Shown piece after piece: positions 1-7,983 of a stretch of DNA of 37,639 nt. The translations under genes and the position numbers were made by a program. This DNA is from an uncultured Pseudomonadota bacterium. Lineage in GTDB: Bacteria > Pseudomonadota > Alphaproteobacteria > RUG11792. The stretch's first letter is position 1. Each line of letters starts with the position of its first letter. The stretch spans positions 1-37,639 of the forward strand of contig CADBWU010000007.1 in assembly GCA_902798535.1 (NCBI GenBank), read 5' to 3'. Under the pieces are notes generated by a model. That model worked only from the letters and a program-made list of their open reading frames with translations, had not been told where the DNA came from and ran no database searches.

Positions 1-624
1 GTAAACATTGTTGGGACAAAGGTTAATCAATTTATACCTGCTAATGCTACTGTAAAATCGAAGATAAATGCCGGAGCTAACAAGGTTTATATTTATCAAA
101 CGCCATCCGCGTGGATATCCGATGAGTTCAAAGAAATTGTCAAAGAGCAGTTGGGGATAACGACATTTACACAAGAACCGGAGACTACCGATATTTCCAA
201 AATATTTACAGCAACATCGTCTGATAGCTTGTATATAGCGCAAAGTAAGGACAATAAAACCATAGTTGCAGACGCTTCCAACAAAACTATCTCTGGGGCT
301 CTAGTTAATAAAACGGTAGATGGCATTGGGTATTACCCGGCGAATTTACGCCTAACTGGAAGCATTATATTGTCCGGCGATAATTCTGCATTTAATCAAA
401 AATCCTTCTTAGTCGGCGATGGCGTTAAGGATACGATCATTACATTTACAAATCCGAACGCACTGCCCAAAACAAATACCACAGTTGAATCTAACGGCGC
501 AGTGGTATTTGATGGCGCAGAAAATTATATTTTCAACATCTCAATCAAATCCGGGGGCAAACTCAATGCCACAACGCGTATTATACTCGCCGGAAACGGG
601 GGGATTCTCAAATTTGAGAATTAA
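1..624 (+). CDS. C-terminal fragment of a surface/autotransporter-like passenger protein (5' end outside window)
   Basis: The frame is open from the first base of the window and stops with TAA at 622-624, so the start lies upstream. The roughly 207 visible residues are rich in Thr, Ser, Asn and Gly, with short alternating hydrophobic strands and phrases such as GAVVFDGAENYIFN and RIILAGNGGILKFEN. This resembles the repetitive beta-helix passenger region of autotransporters or adhesins. No beta-barrel translocator domain follows before the stop, so the protein is either a passenger-only surface protein or a gene truncated at its 3' end. No exact family is recognised. Reading the other frames just after the stop did not restore a convincing continuation. 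Confidence 0.55.
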   Translation, partial: VNIVGTKVNQFIPANATVKSKINAGANKVYIYQTPSAWISDEFKEIVKEQLGITTFTQEPETTDISKIFTATSSDSLYIAQSKDNKTIVADASNKTISGALVNKTVDGIGYYPANLRLTGSIILSGDNSAFNQKSFLVGDGVKDTIITFTNPNALPKTNTTVESNGAVVFDGAENYIFNISIKSGGKLNATTRIILAGNGGILKFEN

Positions 625-719
625 TATCGCAATAGGGTATGAATTAGCATGTAGCCTTCCCTTTATCGTATGCAATACATGTCCAAAATGACGATGGTGC
701 TTGATATTTTTCACTTTGG

Positions 720-748
720 TTGACCGGCTATGTTTTGTTTGGTACGAT
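720..748 (+). promoter_or_regulatory. Sigma70-type promoter for the foldase-LOG-accBC-pgeF operon
   Basis: TTGACC at 720-725 and TACGAT at 743-748 are separated by 17 bases. A TGG directly before the -10 box gives an extended -10. The start codon follows 46 bases downstream. The match to consensus spacing is good. Confidence 0.7.
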
Positions 749-794
749 GTAATCATGTTGATATATTTTTGAAAAATGTCAGAGGTTTATAGAT

Positions 795-2696
795 ATGAAT
801 AAGACTACAAAATTGTTTTTGTTCTCGGCACTTATTGCTGTTGCCGGGATTGCAACGTATAAATTTATGGGGGATACTAAAGCTGAGAATTCCGAACAAG
901 CTGAAAAAAAATCTAGTGAAAATCTCCAAAAGGAGGAATCAAGTAAGAAGGGAGAAAAGGTTGAACTTTCAGAGAAATTGAATTCTCAAACGACGCAAGA
1001 GATGAAGAAAGAGGGGAAGACGGTTGTTTTGTTTAAGGATGGCACAGTAATAACCGATCAGGAGATTAAGAAAGAGATAGATGATATTCCTGACCAACTT
1101 TCCACAAAAATGTCTTTAGCTGAGATTAAGTCTTTTTTGGCTTGGAAAAATGCTTACAAAAAGGTTGTGACTGAGGCAGCGTTGCGTTCTGGAGTTACAA
1201 AATCGAAAGAAGTGAGAGAGCTAATTGAGAAAAGGAAGAAGACTGTAGCTGGTTTTATGCTTCTCGACGACAAAGCAAAAGAATTAATGACTTTTGATGC
1301 TTTGAAAGCAAATTATGACAAAGTTTGGGACAAGAATTTTAAAGGCACTAAAGAATTTTCGCTTATCGCAATAACTACAAGCGATAAAAATCTAGTGAAT
1401 ACAATAAAAAACAATGCTAAGGATGAGGAGAGCTTGAGAAAAATTCTTGATACGAATGCAGCGAAGCTAAAGCAGAGAGATTTGGATTCTCGCCCTCAGG
1501 GCATGTTTCCTCCAGAAATTACTAGCGCTGTTTTAAAACAGGGGGCAAAAACAATAGTGGGGCCTTTCGAGTTAAAAGGTTCGTTTATGCTGTTCTATGT
1601 GAAGGCGTTAAATGATGCAAAAAAGAGGGAATTCACTGCAGAATTTGCTGAGGAGTATAAGAAGTCGGCAGCTCGTGATTTTATAAAAGAATATACTCAG
1701 GAGTTGTATAAGAAGTATGCTGTAAAAATCATGGATCCGACAGGCAAGGTCGTCGATTCATTTGCTATCGTTGATGAGAAGACTACTGATAAGGAAAAGG
1801 AGAAAAATTTGGTTAATTTGTCTAAGTTGCAAGATGATGCGATCTTGGCAACATACAATGCAGGTAAAGTCACTGTGAAGGATTTGAAAGAATTTTATAA
1901 AGTGGATACACTTCTGGATCAGACCTTTATATCAATGGCAAAACAATTTAACATAAGCGTCGATAAGGTTGTTGTGTATGCAACAAAGCTTGTTATGGAT
2001 GATCTCGTATTGTCAAAAGAAGTTGATGCAACAGGATATGACAAAGAACAACGAGTTATCGACAAAATGAATGAAGTCGGTAATATGGAAGCTCAACACG
2101 CGTATTTCAAGGAACGCGTAAAAGTGAAAAATGAGGATATCAAGCGAGCTTATGACAAATTCATGAAATCGATACCAGAAGAGGATAAAAACGACAATGA
2201 AATATCAGTAAAGTTGGCATTTTATGAAACGCGTGAAGATGCGGCAGTTGCTTTAAAATCAATTAATTCAGGCGAAGAAAAATTTGGCTCAGTATATAAG
2301 GAAAAATCGGCCAAAAAAGAAGCAATTGATCTTGGATACGTGAAGAAACGCGGGACATCGCCTGATTTGTGGGCTCTGCTTAAGACTGGAGCTTCCGGAG
2401 CTTGTATAAAGCAGATAGTGGAGATGAATGGGGGGCAATTCGGCATGAATGGTAAGAATTACGTTCTGATATACATAGCCGATAGACGCCCCGTACAGCT
2501 TCCATCTTTATCAAATGAGGCAGAGAAATCATATTTCCAAAGACTAGCGGAAAGAGAAAAGGCTGTGGATTTAGCCCGTACTATTTTGCTCAATGGAATA
2601 AAATCGATAGAAAGCAAGCAGATTGAAGATTTAGTCAAGCAGAATCCGGACTATGTAAATAGAATGATTTCTGTGCTTCTTGGATATGCTGGATAA
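795..2696 (+). CDS. Membrane-anchored or periplasmic parvulin-type (PpiC/SurA-like) foldase with two PpiC-like modules
   Basis: This 633-residue protein begins with a signal anchor (Lys-Thr-Thr-Lys, then a hydrophobic segment at about 8-26) and a charged Lys/Glu-rich linker to about 65. Two modules then follow. The first, about residues 75-290, has a SurA_N-like helical part and a parvulin-like part containing GMFPPEITSAVL. The second, about 420-570, carries FGSVYKEKSAKKEAIDLGYV and a closing VLIYIADRRPV strand typical of PpiC domains. The family catalyses prolyl isomerisation or chaperones outer-membrane proteins in the periplasm. Both modules diverge from the strong consensus, so chaperone activity is safer to infer than catalysis. 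It is the first gene of an operon, and the next gene starts 5 bases downstream. Confidence 0.7.
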   Translation: MNKTTKLFLFSALIAVAGIATYKFMGDTKAENSEQAEKKSSENLQKEESSKKGEKVELSEKLNSQTTQEMKKEGKTVVLFKDGTVITDQEIKKEIDDIPDQLSTKMSLAEIKSFLAWKNAYKKVVTEAALRSGVTKSKEVRELIEKRKKTVAGFMLLDDKAKELMTFDALKANYDKVWDKNFKGTKEFSLIAITTSDKNLVNTIKNNAKDEESLRKILDTNAAKLKQRDLDSRPQGMFPPEITSAVLKQGAKTIVGPFELKGSFMLFYVKALNDAKKREFTAEFAEEYKKSAARDFIKEYTQELYKKYAVKIMDPTGKVVDSFAIVDEKTTDKEKEKNLVNLSKLQDDAILATYNAGKVTVKDLKEFYKVDTLLDQTFISMAKQFNISVDKVVVYATKLVMDDLVLSKEVDATGYDKEQRVIDKMNEVGNMEAQHAYFKERVKVKNEDIKRAYDKFMKSIPEEDKNDNEISVKLAFYETREDAAVALKSINSGEEKFGSVYKEKSAKKEAIDLGYVKKRGTSPDLWALLKTGASGACIKQIVEMNGGQFGMNGKNYVLIYIADRRPVQLPSLSNEAEKSYFQRLAEREKAVDLARTILLNGIKSIESKQIEDLVKQNPDYVNRMISVLLGYAG

Positions 2697-2701
2697 TCTT
2701 C

Positions 2702-3361
2702 ATGAAGATGAACTCCTTGAATAAACCGAACGGCATTGAACTGAATCAATCGATTGAGAACTTCCGGGAAGACTTGTGTCTAGGAAAACACGTCTTCTCG
2801 GAATCAAAGATGGTGGCGTGTTTTGGTGGAAGTTCAATACGGGACGATACTGCATATAAGAAGGATGCGACCAAATTAGCAGGAATGCTGGCACGACAAG
2901 GAATATCGTTGGTAACTGGTGGTGGCTCAGGCATAATGAGAGCTGTGAATGACGGAGCATATAACATAAATCCGAAGCAGTCATTTGGGTTACGCGTTCA
3001 TGCTATAAATGGAAAAACGATAGAAAAGACAGCTTCAGTTCCACAAGAAAATTTGCATGATTTTACTTCATTAGCGATAAGATTGCTGACCTTGATAGGA
3101 TGTTGTGATGCAATAGTATTCTTCCCAGGTGGATTTGGAACTTTAGAGGAGGTGTTCTCGCTATTAGTAAGAGTTAGGTTACATTTAATGGAGAGAATAC
3201 CTATATATTTCTATGGAAAAAAATTTTGGTCAGGTTTGCTGTCATGGATGGCTACTGAGGTAGTTGCAGTTGGGGCGATAAAACAAGAAGATTTAAAGCT
3301 GTTTAATATAGAAGATGATATAGATATAATAGCGCAGCAAATACTTGATAAGTTGGGATAG
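2702..3361 (+). CDS. LOG family protein (lysine-decarboxylase-like nucleotide phosphoribohydrolase fold)
   Basis: The 219 residues contain the two diagnostic motifs of the LOG/TIGR00730 family: a GGGSGIM loop near residue 79 and PGGFGTLEEV near residue 140, the phosphate-binding PGGxGTxxE signature. Family members cleave the N-glycosidic bond of nucleoside 5'-monophosphates, and some activate cytokinins. The cellular substrate here cannot be predicted. About 38 N-terminal residues precede the Rossmann core. ATG codons at 2702 and 2708 are both possible starts. The gene lies between the foldase (5-base gap) and accB (19-base gap), so it is probably co-transcribed with them. Confidence 0.82.
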   Translation: MKMNSLNKPNGIELNQSIENFREDLCLGKHVFSESKMVACFGGSSIRDDTAYKKDATKLAGMLARQGISLVTGGGSGIMRAVNDGAYNINPKQSFGLRVHAINGKTIEKTASVPQENLHDFTSLAIRLLTLIGCCDAIVFFPGGFGTLEEVFSLLVRVRLHLMERIPIYFYGKKFWSGLLSWMATEVVAVGAIKQEDLKLFNIEDDIDIIAQQILDKLG

Positions 3362-3380
3362 TGCACAGAGGTAAATAAAT

Positions 3381-3839
3381 ATGAAGATGAAATTAGATGA
3401 AACTATTTTTGATAAACTAGCAGAAATTTTAAAGAAACACGAATTAAGCGAAATAGAATATAAGGATGATGATGTCAAAATTCGATTAACAAAAGGTTCG
3501 GTAGCACAAGGTTCGCCAAAAGAAATAGAAGTACGCGAGGTAAAACAATCTCCAGCAGAAGTTGAACCTGAAGCAAGAGAGATTAAGAAGGATTGGTCTG
3601 ATCATGCAGGTGCTGTAAAATCACCTGTGGTAGGAACATGCTATTTGGCTCCGGAACCAGGAGCTCAGAATTTTGTCGTTCTTGGCGATATGGTACAGAA
3701 AGATCAGCCTTTGCTGATAATAGAGGCTATGAAGGTTATGAATTTGATCAAAGCCCCAAGGGATGGTAAGATAGTTCATGTGGCGGTTTCGAATGCAGAA
3801 CCAGTAGAGTACGGACAGTTGCTAGTTGTCATTGAGTGA
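3381..3839 (+). CDS. accB: Biotin carboxyl carrier protein of acetyl-CoA carboxylase
   Basis: The 152-residue protein has the expected arrangement: an N-terminal helix region, a Pro/Glu-rich linker at about 45-75, and a C-terminal biotinyl domain. The biotin-acceptor motif EAMKVMN lies at residues 115-121, so Lys118 would be biotinylated. BCCP carries CO2 from AccC to the carboxyltransferase in fatty-acid synthesis. Its stop overlaps the beginning of accC, the usual coupled arrangement. accA and accD are not in this window. Confidence 0.95.
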   Translation: MKMKLDETIFDKLAEILKKHELSEIEYKDDDVKIRLTKGSVAQGSPKEIEVREVKQSPAEVEPEAREIKKDWSDHAGAVKSPVVGTCYLAPEPGAQNFVVLGDMVQKDQPLLIIEAMKVMNLIKAPRDGKIVHVAVSNAEPVEYGQLLVVIE

Positions 3840-3841
3840 TG

Positions 3842-5200
3842 ATGTTCAAGAAGATTTTGATAGCAAATAGAGGAGACATAGCTATAAGAGTTCTAAGGGC
3901 CTGCAGAGAAATGGGGATAAGAACTGTTGCGGTTCATTCTGTTGTTGACTCTTCCCTAATGCATGTTAAGTTCGCTGATGAGAGTGTTTGTATTGGCGGC
4001 AACAGATCAGCAGAAAGCTATCTCAATATATCTGCCATTTTGAGTGCTGCAGAAATAACCGGAGCTGATGCTATTCATCCAGGAGTGGGCTTCTTATCAG
4101 AGAATGAGAAGTTTGCAACTATGGTTGCAGGACATGGCATAACATTTATAGGACCTTCTCCCGAACATCTTAGGATGATGGGAGACAAGATTGTCGCTAA
4201 AAAGACTATGTCAGAGCTTGGGATTCCTGTTGTGACTGGTTCAGACGGCGAAGTAACTTCTGTAGAGGAAGCGAAGTCAATAGCTAAACAATCTGGTTAT
4301 CCTGTTTTATTTAAAGCAGCATCTGGCGGCGGTGGCAAGGGAATGAAAGTCGCAAATTCACCTGATGAAATAGAGAACGCATACAAAATGGCAAAAGCTG
4401 AAGCAAAGGCTAATTTTGGAGATGATTGTGTTTATATGGAACGCTACCTTGCTCATCCGCGTCATATTGAAATTCAGATTTTAGCTGACGCTTACGGTAA
4501 TGTCGTTCATTTGGGGGAAAGAGATTGTTCTATTCAACGAAATCATCAGAAATTGCTTGAGGAATCTCCGTCTGTCGCATTATCTCAAGAACAACGTGAA
4601 CAGATCGGCGAGATAGTCGTCAATGCTGTAAAAAAACTTGGTTATGTCGGAGTCGGCACACTAGAATTTTTGTACGAAGATGGCGAATTTTTCTTCATGG
4701 AGATGAACACCCGTTTGCAGGTGGAGCACAGTGTAAGTGAAGAGATTACTGGCATTGATCTAGTAAAAGAGCAAATCAGGGTAGCAGCTGGTGAAAAGCT
4801 GAAGATAAAACAAGAGGATATCCGCTTCTGTGGACATGCTATAGAGTTCCGAATAAACGCTGAAGATTCGCAGACCTTTATGCCTTCTCCTGGGCGAATT
4901 GAAGAACTATACTTCCCAGGAGGAAATGGAGTGCGAGTTGACTCTCATATATATCGCGACTATGTTATCCCACCGTATTATGATAGCTTGATCGCAAAAA
5001 TAATCATACACGCCTCAACTCGCAATGAGTGTCTAGCGAAGGCAAGATGCGCTCTAGATGAACTGGTAATAGATGGTGTCTCTACTACAGCAGGGCTCCA
5101 CAAAAAGTTGCTATGCGACAATGATATAATTGCTGGTGATTTTGATATTCATTGGCTTGAAAATAATTTACAAACTTTAACGAAAGGAGAAATATCATGA
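3842..5200 (+). CDS. accC: Biotin carboxylase subunit of acetyl-CoA carboxylase
   Basis: About 452 residues, the normal length. The protein opens with FKKILIANRGDIAIRVLRA of the biotin carboxylase N-domain. It then shows the ATP-grasp glycine-rich loop AASGGGGKGMKV, the ERDCSIQRNHQKLLEESPS segment, the catalytic EMNTRLQVEHSVSE and the C-terminal GHAIEFRINAED. It carboxylates biotin on AccB using ATP and bicarbonate. GTG at 3836 and ATG at 3839 also lie in frame, and the start at 3842 gives the conventional N-terminus. The 3' end overlaps pgeF by four bases (ATGA). Confidence 0.96.
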   Translation: MFKKILIANRGDIAIRVLRACREMGIRTVAVHSVVDSSLMHVKFADESVCIGGNRSAESYLNISAILSAAEITGADAIHPGVGFLSENEKFATMVAGHGITFIGPSPEHLRMMGDKIVAKKTMSELGIPVVTGSDGEVTSVEEAKSIAKQSGYPVLFKAASGGGGKGMKVANSPDEIENAYKMAKAEAKANFGDDCVYMERYLAHPRHIEIQILADAYGNVVHLGERDCSIQRNHQKLLEESPSVALSQEQREQIGEIVVNAVKKLGYVGVGTLEFLYEDGEFFFMEMNTRLQVEHSVSEEITGIDLVKEQIRVAAGEKLKIKQEDIRFCGHAIEFRINAEDSQTFMPSPGRIEELYFPGGNGVRVDSHIYRDYVIPPYYDSLIAKIIIHASTRNECLAKARCALDELVIDGVSTTAGLHKKLLCDNDIIAGDFDIHWLENNLQTLTKGEIS

Positions 5201-5949
5201 ATGTTATGACATCAGATTTACTATCTGGAATAGATTTTATAGAACACGGTTTTTTCGACAGGATGGGAGGCGAAAGTACCGGGACGTACGAATCTCTAAA
5301 CGTCGGAATTGGGCGCGGTGACGATGACGAAGTTGTTCTGAAGAATCGTAAAAATGTGGCAGAGCACTTCGGCGTACCTGTTGAGAATTTGATTACATTA
5401 AACCAAAAGCATAGCGATACAGTGCATGTCATTGATGACAAGAACAAAAATAAATATCTATTTAAAAATGTTGAACAAGCCCTACAAAATGAGGGGGACG
5501 CAATCATTACTAACGAAAAAGGAATACTCATTGGAGTAAACACTGCCGACTGTGCCCCGATCTTGCTTTGTGATAAGTCTGCGAAATATATAGCAGTGAT
5601 ACATGCCGGCTGGCGTGGCTCAAATGGAAAAATAATCGAAAATACCCTGGAGAAGATGAAATCTTTGGGATGCAAAAACATTGTCGCTTGTATTGGAGCC
5701 TGTCTGCAACGTTTACACTTTGCGATAAAAAATGATATCGACTTTAAAGTTGATCGTAAATATATATCATATTCCGATGATGTGACTTTGTTTGATATGC
5801 AATTACAGATATTAGAAAAGTTGCTGGCTAATGGAGTAAAATCAGTGGCAAAAATGGATATAGATACCTATTCCAACCAAAATTACTTCAGTAAACGCCG
5901 TATAGGAGATCAAACAGGCGTCCAATTTTCAGGTCTGTTGCTTAGATAA
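5197..5949 (+). CDS. pgeF: PgeF/YfiH family protein (multicopper-oxidase-like 'laccase' domain; peptidoglycan editing factor or purine nucleoside phosphorylase)
   Basis: The 250 residues contain the three conserved metal ligands of the family: His72 in NQKHSD, Cys119 in NTADCAP and His136 in HAGWRG. The later IGPCIG motif is changed to IGACLQ. Family members are reported to remove mis-incorporated residues from cell-wall precursors or to act on purine nucleosides. The start codon overlaps the accC stop (ATGA), so translation is probably coupled. A terminator follows at 5986, making this the last gene of the operon. Confidence 0.88.
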   Translation: MNVMTSDLLSGIDFIEHGFFDRMGGESTGTYESLNVGIGRGDDDEVVLKNRKNVAEHFGVPVENLITLNQKHSDTVHVIDDKNKNKYLFKNVEQALQNEGDAIITNEKGILIGVNTADCAPILLCDKSAKYIAVIHAGWRGSNGKIIENTLEKMKSLGCKNIVACIGACLQRLHFAIKNDIDFKVDRKYISYSDDVTLFDMQLQILEKLLANGVKSVAKMDIDTYSNQNYFSKRRIGDQTGVQFSGLLLR

Positions 5950-5985
5950 TTATTGCGATTAGCTAAAAATCTAAGAAAAGAGCAG

Positions 5986-6023
5986 AAACGATAAGGCTAA
6001 ATGCCTTGTCGGCAATCGTTTTT
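5986..6023 (+). terminator. Hairpin terminator after pgeF
   Basis: The outer arms AAACGAT (5986-5992) and ATCGTTT (6015-6021) enclose a smaller AAGGC/GCCTT hairpin, and the structure runs into a short T tract. It lies 37 bases after the pgeF stop and before the ntrY promoter. Confidence 0.6.
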
Positions 6024-6121
6024 GAGCGGGAAGAGACTGTTTATTGTCGCAACTGGTATGGCTGTTGAGTTTCTATTTGTATGATGCTCGCTCAGGAACT
6101 TAGGGATAGATGGCGACTAAA

Positions 6122-6132
6122 TATGGTACAAT
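6122..6132 (+). promoter_or_regulatory. Extended -10 promoter for ntrYX-trkA-prmC
   Basis: TATGGTACAAT supplies a TGn extension plus TACAAT at 6127-6132, 30 bases before the ntrY ATG. No good -35 box is visible. Very similar extended -10 elements stand before rpsA and the lipoprotein gene. Confidence 0.5.
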
Positions 6133-6162
6133 CAGCCATAAAGAGTATTAAGAATAGTTTAT

Positions 6163-7983
6163 ATGGCTTTTTCTGGCACTAAAAGGCGGACATATATAAA
6201 AAATTTCTTAATGCTTGCAATTGCTGTATTGTTCACATTAACTTATGTTTTATATAGATGCAGTCCAACCCCATCTAATGTAAGAGCGCTTGTAATCCTC
6301 GTTTATTTTGATGTAGCTCTGCTACTTTTGTTGTCATACTTTGTATGGCGACAAATTCGAGCAGTAATCGCTTTTAGAAAAGCGAATAGTGAAAGGCGTG
6401 GATTTTATAGGCAAATAATTTATTTGTTTTCAGGTATTGCTATTTTGCCTTCAGTTTGTGTTTTTATCTTTGCACTTTTGTTCTTTAATATCGGTATAGA
6501 AAACCTATTCAAAAATCCAATAAAAAACACCACTATAAGCTCGGAAGAAATAGTGAAAATTTATCTCAATGATATAACCCATACTCTTGAAAATTTTGTT
6601 ACAGAATTAGGCAAACAAGTGGAATCTTGTATAAATGAATTTTTAATTGACTCGCAAGATATAAATTCACTTCTTATAGAAACAACAAATTTGACAAAAA
6701 TAGATGTATCGGTTATGCAAATTCTTGACCATGATTTCGTCAAAACGATTGCAGAAACGCAATTTGCTATTCCCGAAGAGTATGAACAATATGCAGAGAG
6801 AATAGTTTCCTTAGATAAGGATGACATACTTACTTGGGAAAGTAATAACGTTATATTTGCTGCACTCATGGTGAATCGTGATTTAGGCATATATCTCATT
6901 GCTTCATTACCAATTGACCTTGATATATTGGAACATAGACAAGAAATTATTAAAGCGAGAGCAGAGTATTCCAATTTGTCCTTATTTAGGACGAATATAA
7001 AAGTTTCGTTTATGATGTTGTTTTCTGTTCTAGCAGTATTGCTGGTATTAGTCGCAATTTTGATTGGAATAATTTTTGCAAAACGAGTGGTACTGCCAGT
7101 AAACAAACTGGTAATTGCTGTAGATAACATTAATTTAGAGGGAGCGATTTCACCCTTTAGAATAGAAGTTCCAAACAATGAATTGAAGATTTTAGTTAAC
7201 GCATTTAACTCGATGATAGAACGAATAATGCGGCAAAATAAACAGATAATTACCGTGAATAAACTAAAGGCCTGGCAAGATATAGCCCGCAAAATAGCGC
7301 ATGAAATAAAGAACCCATTAACTCCAATTCAACTTTCAGCAGAAAGAATAAGGAATAAGTATCAGAAGGAAATAGTAGACAACCCGGAGATATTCAATGC
7401 CTGCATAGAAACCATAATACGTCAAGTTAAAAGCATTGGGAATTTGGTAACTGAATTTTCGGATTTTGCCAGAATGCCAGAACCTAAAATAGAGCGAGTT
7501 GATATGGTTGGACTAATGAAACAATCAGTCTTCCTGCAATCCAATGCTCACAAAGATATACAATTTATCCAACGCTATGATTTAGCAGAGTATTTTTGCT
7601 ATATAGATCCTTCTCAAATTAACCGAGTCATACTCAATTTAATTCAAAATGCAATTAACTCCATAATTGAAAATAACTCAAAAACGGACAAATTTATTGG
7701 GCATATTATGGTAACGTTCGCGGTTAATAATGAAACTATGTTTATCTCGATAGAAGACGACGGTATCGGCTTTTCTGATTCTGCTATGGAGAAAGCACTA
7801 GAACCATATTACACTACAAGGGAGAATGGGACTGGTTTGGGGCTTGCGATCGTAAATAAAATTGTTGTAGACCATGGTGGAAAAATAATCCTTGGAACTT
7901 CGCAAGAACTTGGGGGAGCAAAAGTTTTGCTTAGAATACCTAGTGGTTATATGAGAAGAATAGGAGAAAGTGATGGCATATAA
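6163..7983 (+). CDS. ntrY: Sensor histidine kinase NtrY
   Basis: 606 residues. Three transmembrane segments lie at about 13-31, 40-62 and 83-107, followed by an extracytoplasmic sensor region and a fourth membrane segment at about 285-307. A HAMP region is at about 308-360. The H-box HEIKNPLTPIQLSAER has the phospho-accepting His380. The ATPase part shows NLIQNAINSI (N box), DDGIGF and GTGLGLAIVNK. HEIKNPLTPIQLSAER is characteristic of NtrY. The protein is shorter than many NtrY proteins (often over 700 residues), leaving little room for a PAS domain. It autophosphorylates and passes phosphate to NtrX, whose gene overlaps its 3' end. Confidence 0.92.
   Translation: MAFSGTKRRTYIKNFLMLAIAVLFTLTYVLYRCSPTPSNVRALVILVYFDVALLLLLSYFVWRQIRAVIAFRKANSERRGFYRQIIYLFSGIAILPSVCVFIFALLFFNIGIENLFKNPIKNTTISSEEIVKIYLNDITHTLENFVTELGKQVESCINEFLIDSQDINSLLIETTNLTKIDVSVMQILDHDFVKTIAETQFAIPEEYEQYAERIVSLDKDDILTWESNNVIFAALMVNRDLGIYLIASLPIDLDILEHRQEIIKARAEYSNLSLFRTNIKVSFMMLFSVLAVLLVLVAILIGIIFAKRVVLPVNKLVIAVDNINLEGAISPFRIEVPNNELKILVNAFNSMIERIMRQNKQIITVNKLKAWQDIARKIAHEIKNPLTPIQLSAERIRNKYQKEIVDNPEIFNACIETIIRQVKSIGNLVTEFSDFARMPEPKIERVDMVGLMKQSVFLQSNAHKDIQFIQRYDLAEYFCYIDPSQINRVILNLIQNAINSIIENNSKTDKFIGHIMVTFAVNNETMFISIEDDGIGFSDSAMEKALEPYYTTRENGTGLGLAIVNKIVVDHGGKIILGTSQELGGAKVLLRIPSGYMRRIGESDGI

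Noticed and set aside
5950-6162. Possible small RNA between pgeF and ntrY (GAGCG/CGCTC pairing at 6024-6093)
   Set aside because: The pairing is short with a long loop, no known RNA family is recognised, and the segment is explained by a terminator plus promoter.
6561-7292. Long open frame on the minus strand opposite ntrY, and similar antisense frames over accC/pgeF, dnaX and rpsA
   Set aside because: The plus-strand (or rpsA-strand) proteins carry unmistakable family motifs, and the antisense translations have no recognisable motifs and no ribosome-binding sites.
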